A stretch of 64,000 nucleotides of DNA, taken from positions 110,683-174,682 of the forward strand of contig NZ_JAAIYA010000029.1 in assembly GCF_010894405.1 (NCBI RefSeq). The letters run 5' to 3'. Under the pieces are notes generated by a model that searched no databases, had not been told where the DNA came from, and saw only the letters and a program-made list of their open reading frames with translations. This document shows positions 25,210-32,668 of the stretch, piece by piece (within the stretch, counting starts at the first letter, position 1; each line of letters begins with the position of its first letter). The stretch comes from Pyxidicoccus caerfyrddinensis. Lineage in GTDB: Bacteria; Myxococcota; Myxococcia; Myxococcales; Myxococcaceae. The position numbers and the translations under genes are program-made.

Positions 25210-26211
25210 TCAGGGCTTCGCGCGTGTCTGAGGCTGTCTCGGTGCTTTTCGACGCGTCTTCGGCGGACTCACTGCCTCCCCGAGTGCCTGCATGGCATTC
25301 CTGAACTCAGTTCTTGAGAATGCCATCTGCCATTCGACTTTCACATCGTGTAGGATTTTATCCTCGCGGTCTTTCTGCGCCCTGAAAGGGTCGCCCACGA
25401 GAGTGGGAGTTGGAGCGCGATCACGGTAACGGGCAACAGCAAGCGAAATGATGAATTCGCGTCCGAGGTGAATCGCGACTACGCGGTCTAGATCGTCAAT
25501 AACGCCATCGAAGAGCGCTATCAGCGTTTTCCAATCGGCCTCTTGCACATGGTGCCGGCTGGATAGCACCTCACTGGATGAGTGAAAGACCTCGTCCGTT
25601 ACGGCAAGCCCTTGGTCATGTGCAATGGCGTGTCGGATGCTGTGCCACTTATCCAAATCGCCTAGCGTGCTGGCAGCGAGATTTAACTTGATTCCAAAGC
25701 TATTCTCTAGGACAGCAAGACGCTTGCTGTAGGGGCCCTTGAGAACAGCCTTTGGGCCACTGACTTTGTTTTTGAGCGCAGTGAGAAGGCTTTGTACGTG
25801 CCCCGGTGTTCCCCTGAGACTGGGCCACGCGCCTTGAGTCCACCCAACCACTGCTCTGGGAGGATCCTTTAGCCCACAAAGCACGTAGAATCCGCTGAGC
25901 GCGTTCTCGAATGCAGAGCAGAGATACAGCACAGTGGTAGCCCTCAATATTCCTCTGTTGCCTTCGAGCAATATGTCGAAGTCAGCTAGACTCACCGTTG
26001 CAACTCCCTGCTCACCCTTGATGCTCGTAGGCCATATTTCAGAAACGCGGCGGGCCACCCCCCCAGTATTCGACTCTATCGCCTTCAATAGGGATTCGCA
26101 GCGAGTGTATGAATAATTTGTAGCCCAATAGAGTTGATTGATCCGCGTTGTTTCGTCGCGGAAGACTCGAAATGGTTGAAGCCGAAGGGGGTGTGTGCTC
26201 ACGACGATCAT
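25210..26211 (-). CDS. HEPN-motif protein, candidate RNase-type effector or toxin
   Basis: The 333-residue protein has the HEPN signature Rx4H as RHAIAH (Arg193-His198), preceded by a helix with CSAFENALSGFYVL of the kind seen in RiboL-PSP/MAE-type HEPN proteins. HEPN domains with this motif are commonly metal-independent RNases in toxin-antitoxin, abortive-infection and CRISPR systems. The C-terminal tail is basic and Pro-rich (KTRRKAPRQPQTRAKP). GC content is lower than in flanking core genes. The OLD-like ATPase lies downstream on the same strand with an IS remnant between. No antitoxin is recognised. The catalytic role is inferred from the motif alone. Confidence 0.72.
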   Translation of the reverse strand: MIVVSTHPLRLQPFRVFRDETTRINQLYWATNYSYTRCESLLKAIESNTGGVARRVSEIWPTSIKGEQGVATVSLADFDILLEGNRGILRATTVLYLCSAFENALSGFYVLCGLKDPPRAVVGWTQGAWPSLRGTPGHVQSLLTALKNKVSGPKAVLKGPYSKRLAVLENSFGIKLNLAASTLGDLDKWHSIRHAIAHDQGLAVTDEVFHSSSEVLSSRHHVQEADWKTLIALFDGVIDDLDRVVAIHLGREFIISLAVARYRDRAPTPTLVGDPFRAQKDREDKILHDVKVEWQMAFSRTEFRNAMQALGEAVSPPKTRRKAPRQPQTRAKP

Positions 26212-26650
26212 TCTGATGCTGGTTAACGATAGATGGCTAGGTTTTTCAGAGGCGTGCAGGCAGTGCTAGTACCAAGGTGGACGCCCGCCTCCGCCGAGCG
26301 AGCACACTGGGGGGCGCACCTGCTATGGGGCCGGAGCGCTGGCGCGTATGCGCCCTCGGCCCTGCGCGAGCGTGACCAGCCAGGGGTGGCCGTGTGAAGG
26401 CCTCTGGCAGTTGCTCAGCGCTTGGCTTGGAGGACTGCCCCGTTCGGTCGAAGCCTGGATACTGGCCCCGCCTGGATGGGGCCGCGTGACGTGGGGCCGG
26501 GGCTTTGGCGGTGCGAGCTGATCCCGCGTCGCGTGCTGCCGGACCTGGGGCGTTGTCCGGCCACCCTCAAAGCCCCGGCCCCACGTGGGGGTAGTCTGAC
26601 ACCGCCACGCGTTCAGCATCTGTTAGGCTGACCCTGGAGGTCACCCCGCA
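26212..26650. other. Intergenic region with a 19-bp perfect inverted repeat
   Basis: About 440 bases between the divergent HEPN and DUF2381 genes. It contains the inverted repeat at 26489-26507 and 26568-26586 and the GGAGG ribosome site of the DUF2381 gene. No intact coding region is supported. Composition is GC-rich from about 26.3 kb on, unlike the HEPN gene. Confidence 0.5.
26489..26586. repeat. Perfect 19-bp inverted repeat, 60-base spacing
   Basis: ACGTGGGGCCGGGGCTTTG at 26489-26507 is the exact reverse complement of 26568-26586. A third, direct-oriented copy with two mismatches over 27 bases is at 31119-31145. The arms could form a hairpin in RNA, bracket a small lost insertion, or be dispersed intergenic repeats. 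Confidence 0.7.
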
Positions 26651-27559
26651 TTGTCGCAACTGTCCAGGCTGGTTCTGGTGCTCGCTCCTCTCTTGGCTGC
26701 AATGGTAACAGCGGAGCCGAATCCTGAGCGCGTACGCAAGGAGCGCCGCGTCACCCTCTCCAAGGCTCCGGCCGAGATTCGAGTGGCGCCGGGAACGATC
26801 ACCACGCTGGCCTTCGACGCGACCCTCGACCGTGATTCCGTGGAGCTGGATCGAACACTCTTCGCCCTGGTGGATGTGGGCGAGCGGACCATTAACGTGG
26901 AGCCCCTCGCGCTGCTGAAGGGTGATGTCGTGCTGCGAGTTCGCTTCGCCGATGCATCTCAGCCCGAGGCAAAGTTCAACCTCACCACGCATCCCTCTGA
27001 AGTGGACAGCCAGGTACGAGTGTTCCGCGATGCGCGATCTCCCGAGGCGATGCAGGCGCAGATGGCGGAGCTGGAAGCGCGCGGTGCAGCCTGTGAAGCG
27101 GAGCTGGCCGCGCAGCGTGAGCGCATCAGGTCCAGCGGCCCAGCAGGGATGGTTCTCGCGAATCAACTTGGGACCAAAGGTGTCCGCGTTGATCGGCTCA
27201 AGCCGAGGTCCAGTGCTGGAGCAGGGGGCCTGCGCGCAGGGTTTGTCCGTCGCTTCATCTCGGAAGAGTGGGTGGTGCTCGATGTGGAAGTGGAGAGCAC
27301 CTACGACCAACCATGGAGCGCGGACAAGGCATGGCTTGAGAGCGAATCCACCGGGGCGCGTGTGGAAGCACGTACTGTAGCCACGGCGCCAGAGGCATTG
27401 CCACCCGCCGGAAGAGGCCGCGTGGTGGTCGAGTTCAACGGACATCCCGGGCGCGAAGGAGAGGTCTTTCGGTTGATCGTGCATGCGGTGGATGAGCACC
27501 GAGCGCTCTCGGTTACGGGCGTGGTAATCAAGAATGGCGCGCAGGAGAAAGGCCAATGA
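26651..27559 (+). CDS. DUF2381 (TIGR02268-type) secreted protein
   Basis: The 302-residue protein has a signal peptide (~1-21) and the DUF2381 fold characteristic of a myxobacterial paralogous family. Segments include RVTLSKAPAEIRVAPGTITTLAFDATLD, a short coiled coil (MQAQMAELEARGAACEAELAAQRERI) and a C-terminal beta-rich region ending VVIKNGAQ. The function of the family is not known. The start is TTG with GGAGG 10 bases upstream. The stop overlaps the ATG of the kinase gene (ATGA). DUF2381 genes commonly accompany membrane Ser/Thr kinases in myxobacteria, so it is probably an extracytoplasmic partner or ligand of that kinase. Confidence 0.85.
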   Translation: MSQLSRLVLVLAPLLAAMVTAEPNPERVRKERRVTLSKAPAEIRVAPGTITTLAFDATLDRDSVELDRTLFALVDVGERTINVEPLALLKGDVVLRVRFADASQPEAKFNLTTHPSEVDSQVRVFRDARSPEAMQAQMAELEARGAACEAELAAQRERIRSSGPAGMVLANQLGTKGVRVDRLKPRSSAGAGGLRAGFVRRFISEEWVVLDVEVESTYDQPWSADKAWLESESTGARVEARTVATAPEALPPAGRGRVVVEFNGHPGREGEVFRLIVHAVDEHRALSVTGVVIKNGAQEKGQ

Positions 27560-29340
27560 CTACGGCGGAGCCGCCTACCTTCCTCAAGCCCGGAGTCCGT
27601 CTCGACGCCTACCGCATCCGCAAGTGGGTTGGCGGTGGTGCTTACGGCGACGTGTATCGAGGCATGAAGGACGGCAGGCCTTACGCGCTGAAGCTCACCA
27701 AGCATCGGCAGTCCAGCGACGATCCCGCGAAGACGTACCTGCGCCAGTTACGTGAACTGGTGTGCCTCGTTCAACTGGACCACCCCAACATTGCGAAAGT
27801 CCATGGTTGGACGCGCACCGCCGATGGGCGCGGATATTTGGCGCTCGACTTCGTGGAGGGATGGACGCTGGCGGAATGGCTTCAGGAGATGCACCCCACG
27901 TTCCGGCAGGTGGCGCGCCTCTTCGCGAAGTTGGCCGATGCGCTGGAACACCTGCACAGCCGGGGCGTGCGACACCGGGACATCTCGCTCTCCAACGTCA
28001 TGGTGCGGAAATCCGATGGTGAACCGGTCATCGTCGATTTGGGGGCGGGCGAATACTCCGGCGCGCTGGAGCTGACGGACGCCCCCCTCCCTCCGGGAAC
28101 GAACCGCTATCGGTCGCCGGAAGCAGCGCTCTTCTTCAAAGAGCACCGGAATGAGCCGAGCGCTCGGTACGACTTCCCAGCGGAAGACGATTTCTACTCG
28201 CTCGCGGTGTGCCTCTACGACGCACTGACCGACGCGGAGCCCGCGAAGAACGCCGACGAGAGGAAGGTCCCGCGCATCAACGTGAACAGTCCCACGATGG
28301 CGCCATCGCCAGCGCGTACGGTCAATGCCCGCGTGCCCGAGGCGTTGAGCGTGCTGGTGGAGCGTCTGTTGGACCGCAACCTGGAGAAGCGGTGCCCCGC
28401 GCTCGCATCCATGCGCAGCAGCCTGGAAGAACTCGCCGCTCAGGAATGCGCGGAGTGGCACGCGGAAATCTTCGCTCCTTCTGGGGAGGGGGCCGCAGCT
28501 CCGGATGCAGTGAACCCCGCCCGCCCAAATGCACGGCGGCGCGTGCTTGCGTGGGCTGTGGCGGTGACAGTCGCTGTTCTCGTGGCAGCCGGTGTCGCCG
28601 TGTCGATGCGCGAGCATTCATCACCGGCAGGTCCGCCAGCTCAGGCCGTGTCGGAGTCTCCCAGCAGCCCACGCGCGAGTGCCCCGGAAGCGCCACCTTC
28701 CTCGCCCGTGCTGCCAAGCCTTGAAGTACCGTCTACCTCAGTGGCTCCCGTTCCGAAGGAAAGACCCTCTGTGAGTGCCTCCAAGAATCCGCTCCCGAGT
28801 CCGCCCGCTGCGAAGAATTCGAAGAAGGCCGCGCCCGTATTCAGCCCGGGGTTCTTGAAGCAATGCGCGGCGGCGGGGGCTTTGGCCGCCGCGACGATGG
28901 GCTGCCCCGCATCTCAGGTGATGCCGGAGCGGGAGAGCTGCCCTGCGGCGACGGTCGAAGCGATGAAGATTTTGGAGTTAGAAGACGGTCTGGTGATCCG
29001 AATCAACGTGGACGTGAAGCAACCCGATGGCAAGAACTGCAAGCGGGATGAAGATGGTTTCTGCGTGGCTGTGGTGGGCGACGGAGAAATTGTGAGCGAA
29101 ACGCGGGAGCGGCTTGGACGAATGCCCAAGGGCACTCGTCTCTCCGGTCGATTGTGGACTGGGGGGAGCGACGTTGTCGGTCGCTACACTTGGGCGAGGC
29201 CACCGGGAGAGGATGGGTTCCCGGTCTGCATCGCGCTCGGCGACAACGGCGGCGTGGAGAAGCGACCGGGCTCCAAACCCGGTGCGGCCATGGTGGGGAC
29301 TGTGGAGTCAGCGCGGCCCATCTTCGGCAAGTGGCCGTGA
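27556..29340 (+). CDS. Transmembrane Ser/Thr protein kinase
   Basis: The 594-residue protein has an intact Hanks kinase domain (~20-310): GGGAYGDVY (26-34), ALKLTK (Lys46), HRDISLSNVM (140-149), DLG instead of DFG (161-163) and a PEAA segment in place of APE. A single membrane helix (~330-352, VLAWAVAVTVAVLVAAGVAV) and a Pro/Ser-rich linker follow. A C-terminal periplasmic domain (~430-594) with several cysteines completes the protein. All main catalytic residues are present, so it should be active. It is coupled by ATGA overlap to the DUF2381 gene. The periplasmic domain probably senses together with that partner; this is inference. Confidence 0.92.
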   Translation: MTTAEPPTFLKPGVRLDAYRIRKWVGGGAYGDVYRGMKDGRPYALKLTKHRQSSDDPAKTYLRQLRELVCLVQLDHPNIAKVHGWTRTADGRGYLALDFVEGWTLAEWLQEMHPTFRQVARLFAKLADALEHLHSRGVRHRDISLSNVMVRKSDGEPVIVDLGAGEYSGALELTDAPLPPGTNRYRSPEAALFFKEHRNEPSARYDFPAEDDFYSLAVCLYDALTDAEPAKNADERKVPRINVNSPTMAPSPARTVNARVPEALSVLVERLLDRNLEKRCPALASMRSSLEELAAQECAEWHAEIFAPSGEGAAAPDAVNPARPNARRRVLAWAVAVTVAVLVAAGVAVSMREHSSPAGPPAQAVSESPSSPRASAPEAPPSSPVLPSLEVPSTSVAPVPKERPSVSASKNPLPSPPAAKNSKKAAPVFSPGFLKQCAAAGALAAATMGCPASQVMPERESCPAATVEAMKILELEDGLVIRINVDVKQPDGKNCKRDEDGFCVAVVGDGEIVSETRERLGRMPKGTRLSGRLWTGGSDVVGRYTWARPPGEDGFPVCIALGDNGGVEKRPGSKPGAAMVGTVESARPIFGKWP

Positions 29341-29521
29341 GTGTGGAGTGTAAAAGTCCTTTGCAGGAATGGGCCTGTTTTGAGGCCCATTCGCTTTCGC
29401 TACGGTGTTGCATTAACTCGGAGGCGCCACCCATAGCGTCGTTCCAATCCTGCCCTTCTGGTGGGTAGCTTCCTTCTGCATCCGCGCGGCGATCTCGCCC
29501 GCGCTAGAAGGAGATTCCGTC

Positions 29522-30676
29522 ATGCCGTACTCTGGTGAGCCCTGGTTCCCGCAGGGCACGGTCCTCTTTTCTCGAAGCAGCGCCACCTATGAGCTTCTCG
29601 AAGACTTGGCGCCCGGTCATCACGGCGAGCGTGTGTTGCTGGCCCTCCGCCGCATGAAGGGCGAAGCACGGGGGAAGTTCATCCTCAAGGTTGTTCCTCT
29701 GCCCGCCGTCACCACAGCGCTGAAACTGGCGCGCAAGCGACTTGAGGAGGAGGTGGCGCTGGCTACGTATCTCCGGCATCCGAACATCGCCCGCGTGTAC
29801 GGGATGCACAAAGCCAAGGGCGCCCTGTACGTCATCACGGAATCCGTGGCCGGCTGTTCGCTCAATACTTTGGTCGAAGTGGCCCTCACGCGAGGAAAAC
29901 ACTTCCCCGAGTCCTTCATGCTGTACGTCGGCGCTCAGATTGCCGGGGCCCTTGCACACGCGCACACGTGTCGAAGTGAGAAGGACGAGCCGCTGGATAT
30001 CGTGCACCGTGCGATTGACCCGACGCGTGTCCGAGTGACGCTCACCGGCCACGCGAAGCTGACCGACTTTGGGCTCGCGTCCGCGCATTTACCGGGACGG
30101 AAGAGTGTCCGCCTTCCTCGCGCCAGAGGAGAGGTCTACTGGGCATCACCGGAGGCGTTGCTCGGCCAGTCCGAAGATGCGCGCTCCGACCTATTCGTGC
30201 TGGGTATAGTGCTGTTGGAGTTCGCCACTGGAAAGCACCTGCTCAGCGCGCCCAACATGCTCACGGATGAGCTGTGGGCGCTGATTCCGCAGGGAGCGCG
30301 CGACCGACTGAACGGCGCCATCACGCGGGCTCAGGACGAATGGAACGGCGTGGACCCGGAGGACACCATTCTTCGTGCGGCCACCTTCATGCCCGAGGAC
30401 GTGGAACAGGTGACCGAGAAGCTCTCCGAACCGACGCGCGCCATCTTCCGCAAGTTGCTTAGGCGAAATCCGGCGGAGCGGTACACGTCCGCACTCGCGC
30501 TCCAAGAGGACCTGACGAAGGTTCTCCAAGCGCGCGGAAGTTACGACGGTACGAAGGCGGCTCAGGAGATTCGGCGGGCGTTACAGCGAGCTGGGGAGGC
30601 TCTTGCCGCGGATGAAGACGGCGCGGAGAGCGCGTTCTCCCAGGACGACATCACTACTGAGCCGGCTCCTGCGTAG
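29522..30676 (+). CDS. Ser/Thr kinase-like protein lacking the catalytic Asp (pseudokinase)
   Basis: The 384-residue protein follows the kinase fold. FILKVV keeps the beta-3 Lys (Lys56) and TDFGLAS keeps DFG (182-184). However, the catalytic loop reads VHRAIDPTRV: the HRD Asp is Ala164, and the usual Lys and Asn are Asp and Arg. ATP and Mg binding may persist but phosphotransfer should be lost. There is no membrane segment. The C-terminal tail is acidic and Ala-rich. AAGGAGA precedes the ATG. It lies 181 bases after the active kinase and could be its regulatory partner. Confidence 0.85.
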   Translation: MPYSGEPWFPQGTVLFSRSSATYELLEDLAPGHHGERVLLALRRMKGEARGKFILKVVPLPAVTTALKLARKRLEEEVALATYLRHPNIARVYGMHKAKGALYVITESVAGCSLNTLVEVALTRGKHFPESFMLYVGAQIAGALAHAHTCRSEKDEPLDIVHRAIDPTRVRVTLTGHAKLTDFGLASAHLPGRKSVRLPRARGEVYWASPEALLGQSEDARSDLFVLGIVLLEFATGKHLLSAPNMLTDELWALIPQGARDRLNGAITRAQDEWNGVDPEDTILRAATFMPEDVEQVTEKLSEPTRAIFRKLLRRNPAERYTSALALQEDLTKVLQARGSYDGTKAAQEIRRALQRAGEALAADEDGAESAFSQDDITTEPAPA

Positions 30677-31104
30677 ACGCCAAGGAAGGCGCGAAGGGAG
30701 ACGCGGCCATTCCTAGAGAAGACCTCCGCTACGAGTTCGCATTCCGTGTCCGGAGAGTCAGGTTCGACCGAGCTGACGCGGACCTGCGCAGCTGTGCCGC
30801 CGACTTGTGCCACTGTCACGCCACGGGGCGCTGCCACGTCGTTGTCGGCGCGAACTGACAACGCGCTGCCGTGCACGCCGGCACTGACACCCGCGCTCTT
30901 CATGGCTGCGCGGCGCTCCGCGATGGTGCGGACAGCGGAGACCTGGACCAGCGTGGCCGTACCGTCCGCCTTCGTCGGCAGCTACTTGCGCTCGATCCAG
31001 CGATACAGCGAGCGCACCGGCACATCGGCAGCCTTTGCCGCGTCAGGCACGGGCAGCCACTCAGGTACGGAGGGAGCCGCTGAAGCTTCATCGTTCGAGC
31101 TCAT
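30562..31104 (-). pseudogene. Helix-turn-helix regulator gene interrupted by an in-frame amber codon
   Basis: ATG at 31104 is preceded by AGGGAGGA and opens MSSNDEASAA. PEWLPVPDAAKAADVPVRSLYRWIERK follows, an excisionase/MerR-type helix-turn-helix. A TAG at 30982-30984 then ends it after 40 residues. The same frame continues with LPTKADGTATLVQVSAVRT and IAERRAAMKSAGVSAGVHG, which reads as the natural wing and dimer helix, up to a stop at 30562. A single nonsense change therefore seems to have cut the gene. The distal 115 bases run antisense to the pseudokinase 3' end. It lies near the tRNA end of the island, where excisionases are common. Confidence 0.65.
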
Positions 31105-31118
31105 GGTGTCCTCCCTGG

Positions 31119-31145
31119 GACATGGGGCCGGGGCTTTGGTGGTGC
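31119..31145. repeat. Third copy of the dispersed GC-rich repeat
   Basis: Twenty-five of 27 bases match 26488-26514 in direct orientation (core TGGGGCCGGGGCTTTGG). It sits just upstream of the ribosome site of the interrupted helix-turn-helix gene. Confidence 0.6.
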
Positions 31146-31573
31146 CCGGCGAGGCCGAGTCCCTGGGCGGAGCTGGCAAGCTGCCTCAGCCTCCTCCGGG
31201 CTCCGAGTGCCACCGCCCTTGCCAACAAGCCGAACATGGGTAAATGACACTGTGCCGGTGGAAGCCCTGTGGCACGGCGCTGATGCCACGCCTCTCCCGG
31301 GAAGGCTTGAACCACCTCCCGGGCCCGTCGCCGCGCTCTGGTGCCCTCTAGCCCCGTCAAGGCATGCGCTTCATGGAGCACGATCGCCCCCTCCGATGGC
31401 TCGCCACGGGGCGGCCTCACCTCGGAGATCGTACGGATTTCACCGACCCCGCACAGCAGACGGGCAACCAGGGTCGGCAGCGGGCGAGCGAGGCTCTGGG
31501 CGGGGAGGGCGGCTCGATTCCGGTACCAAACCAGGACCAAATCGAGCGGACGCACGCGGACGTGAGCGGATAC

Positions 31574-31607
31574 AAAAAACCCCCGGTTCTCGAGGGAGAA
31601 CCGGGGG
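31574..31607 (-). terminator. Rho-independent terminator of tRNA-Met
   Basis: A perfect 12-bp stem (31596-31607 with 31580-31591) has a 4-base loop. On the minus strand it is followed by six T residues (complement of 31574-31579). It starts seven bases after the tRNA 3' end. Confidence 0.88.
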
Positions 31608-31627
31608 TTACCTGTGGCCAGGGTCGG
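31595..31627. repeat. Right copy of 33-bp direct repeat (putative attachment site) in tRNA-Met
   Basis: It is identical to 22772-22804. It covers the 3' 13 bases of tRNA-Met, the spacer, and the promoter-proximal arm of the terminator stem. The intact tRNA lies on this side, as expected for an element inserted at a tRNA 3' end that restored the gene. Confidence 0.7.
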
Positions 31628-31688
31628 ACTTGAACCGACTACCTGCGGATTATGAGACCGCCGCTCTAACCAGGTGAGCTACCTGGCC
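31615..31688 (-). tRNA. tRNA-Met (anticodon CAT)
   Basis: On the minus strand the 74-base sequence starts GGCCAGGTAGCTCACCTGG and folds as a cloverleaf. A 7-bp acceptor (GGCCAGG with CCTGGCC) has discriminator A. The anticodon loop is CTCATAA with anticodon CAT, and the T arm is GTCGG-TTCAAGT-CCGAC. CCA is not encoded. The sequence resembles elongator Met tRNAs; a lysidine-modified Ile-CAT tRNA cannot be fully excluded from sequence alone. Confidence 0.92.
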
Positions 31689-32036
31689 GCAAAGTGACGC
31701 CCGTATAGCGGGACAGAGACGCCGCCGCAAGGGCTTCGAAGGGGGGTAACCCCAGATGGCGGCGGTCATCTTCCGCCCTCCGCAACGTGGACGAAGCCTC
31801 CCAGGCCGCCCGACAAGCCAGCAGGGGCCTTAGCGGCGCATCCCCAGGACCACTCCGGTCAGCGGACTAGGCTACAATTCATGCTATCCGTGTAAAGCGC
31901 GCCTTGCGACAAGAGGTGCTGACCCGGAGAAGATCCTGACGCCGCGCTGGAGCCTCATGGGGCTGCTGCTGGGGATGGGTTGTGCGAGCTCGCGGGGGGC
32001 GGACGTGGACGAGGACCGCTGACTCTCAAGGATCCG
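31689..32036. other. Intergenic region upstream of tRNA-Met, with a possible truncated lipoprotein start
   Basis: About 350 bases hold the tRNA-Met promoter (minus strand) and the 3' side of mrpG. The only coding-like feature is a 22-codon reading frame at 31957-32022, described separately. Otherwise I see nothing. Confidence 0.45.
31957..32022 (+). pseudogene. Possible 5' remnant of a lipoprotein gene
   Basis: A short frame reads MGLLLGMGCASSRGADVDED and stops. It resembles a lipoprotein signal peptide with lipobox LGMGC followed directly by a stop. The codons just upstream (LTPRWSL) are also typical of a signal n-region. It may be the leftover start of a lipoprotein gene lost by rearrangement beside the tRNA. 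The evidence is thin. Confidence 0.25.
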
Positions 32037-32393
32037 TCATCCCCGGGGAAGTTCATCCGCTCCGGGCACGGGAACCTCCTCGCCACGCATGCGTCCTCGG
32101 AACACCGCGGCCCGCATCAGGAAGATGGTGGTGATCGGCACGGTGAGCGCAATGAACACCGCGATGAGCAGCGTATGAAGGTAGAGCTGGCCGCGTTCGA
32201 AGGAGATCTGCACCGCCGCCGCGAGCGTGAAGCTCCAGGTCCCCAGCGTCGCGCCCAGGGTGGGCGCGTGGACGCGCTGAAAGAAGCTCTTCAGGCGCAG
32301 CAGCCCGAACGAGCCGAGCAGCGCCGCCAGAGCGCCCACCACCACGAGCCCCGCGGTCAACGCGTCCACCCAGAGATGCACCCACCCGCTCAT
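32037..32393 (-). CDS. mrpG: Mrp-type Na+/H+ antiporter subunit G
   Basis: The 118-residue membrane protein has three hydrophobic helices and the MrpG/MnhG signature: LLGSFGLLRLKSFFQRVHAPTLGATLG, then LIAVFIALTVPITTIFLMRAA. It is the last subunit of the Mrp complex, a complex-I-related cation/proton antiporter. Its start overlaps the mrpF stop by four bases (ATGA). The C-terminal tail is slightly longer and polar. Confidence 0.92.
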   Translation of the reverse strand: MSGWVHLWVDALTAGLVVVGALAALLGSFGLLRLKSFFQRVHAPTLGATLGTWSFTLAAAVQISFERGQLYLHTLLIAVFIALTVPITTIFLMRAAVFRGRMRGEEVPVPGADELPRG

Positions 32394-32668
32394 TCGATGA
32401 TCTCCCCGCGTAGGAGGAACTTGGACATCGCGGTGGAGCCCACGAACCCGAAGAGGGCAATCAAGAGCGCCGCCTCGAAGTAGGAGCTGCTGCGGTAGTT
32501 GAGCCCCAGCGCGAGGATGACCAGCATGACGTTCAAGTACAGGCAGTCGAACGCCAATACGCGGTCCTCCGCCCTGGGCCCGAGAATCATCCGTGCCAGC
32601 GCCAGCATCATCCCGAGTGCAAGACAGCCAAGGGCGAAGGCCAGCGCCCAGGAGAGCAGAGGGCTCAT
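32390..32668 (-). CDS. mrpF: Mrp-type Na+/H+ antiporter subunit F
   Basis: The 92-residue membrane protein has three helices and the MrpF/MnhF core (MILGPRAEDRVLAFDCLYLNVMLVILALG), including the conserved DR..A.D segment. Length is normal for the family. ATG at 32668 overlaps the mrpE stop, and its own stop overlaps mrpG. In other Mrp systems all subunits are needed for antiport activity. Confidence 0.92.
   Translation of the reverse strand: MSPLLSWALAFALGCLALGMMLALARMILGPRAEDRVLAFDCLYLNVMLVILALGLNYRSSSYFEAALLIALFGFVGSTAMSKFLLRGEIIE

Larger units (their letters stand above)
31105..31614. other. Intergenic stretch at the right end of the island
   Basis: About 510 bases hold no gene I can support. 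They contain the third copy of the dispersed repeat (31119-31145) and the tRNA-Met terminator (31574-31607). Open frames exist on both strands but show no recognisable domain. It may hold decayed integration functions. Confidence 0.45.

Noticed and set aside
23104..26211. Calling the ATPase/HEPN pair Gabija or PARIS
   Set aside because: No UvrD-like helicase (Gabija) and no separate AriB-like DUF4435 gene (PARIS) is adjacent, so only the general OLD-like and HEPN labels are supported.
31088..31555. 155-codon minus-strand frame between the regulator pseudogene and tRNA-Met
   Set aside because: No recognised domain, no ribosome site, and it overlaps the regulator start in another frame. It could be decayed integration DNA but cannot be supported as a gene.
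31207..31677. Plus-strand frame running through tRNA-Met
   Set aside because: Its C-terminus is the translation of the tRNA antisense and terminator; no domain.
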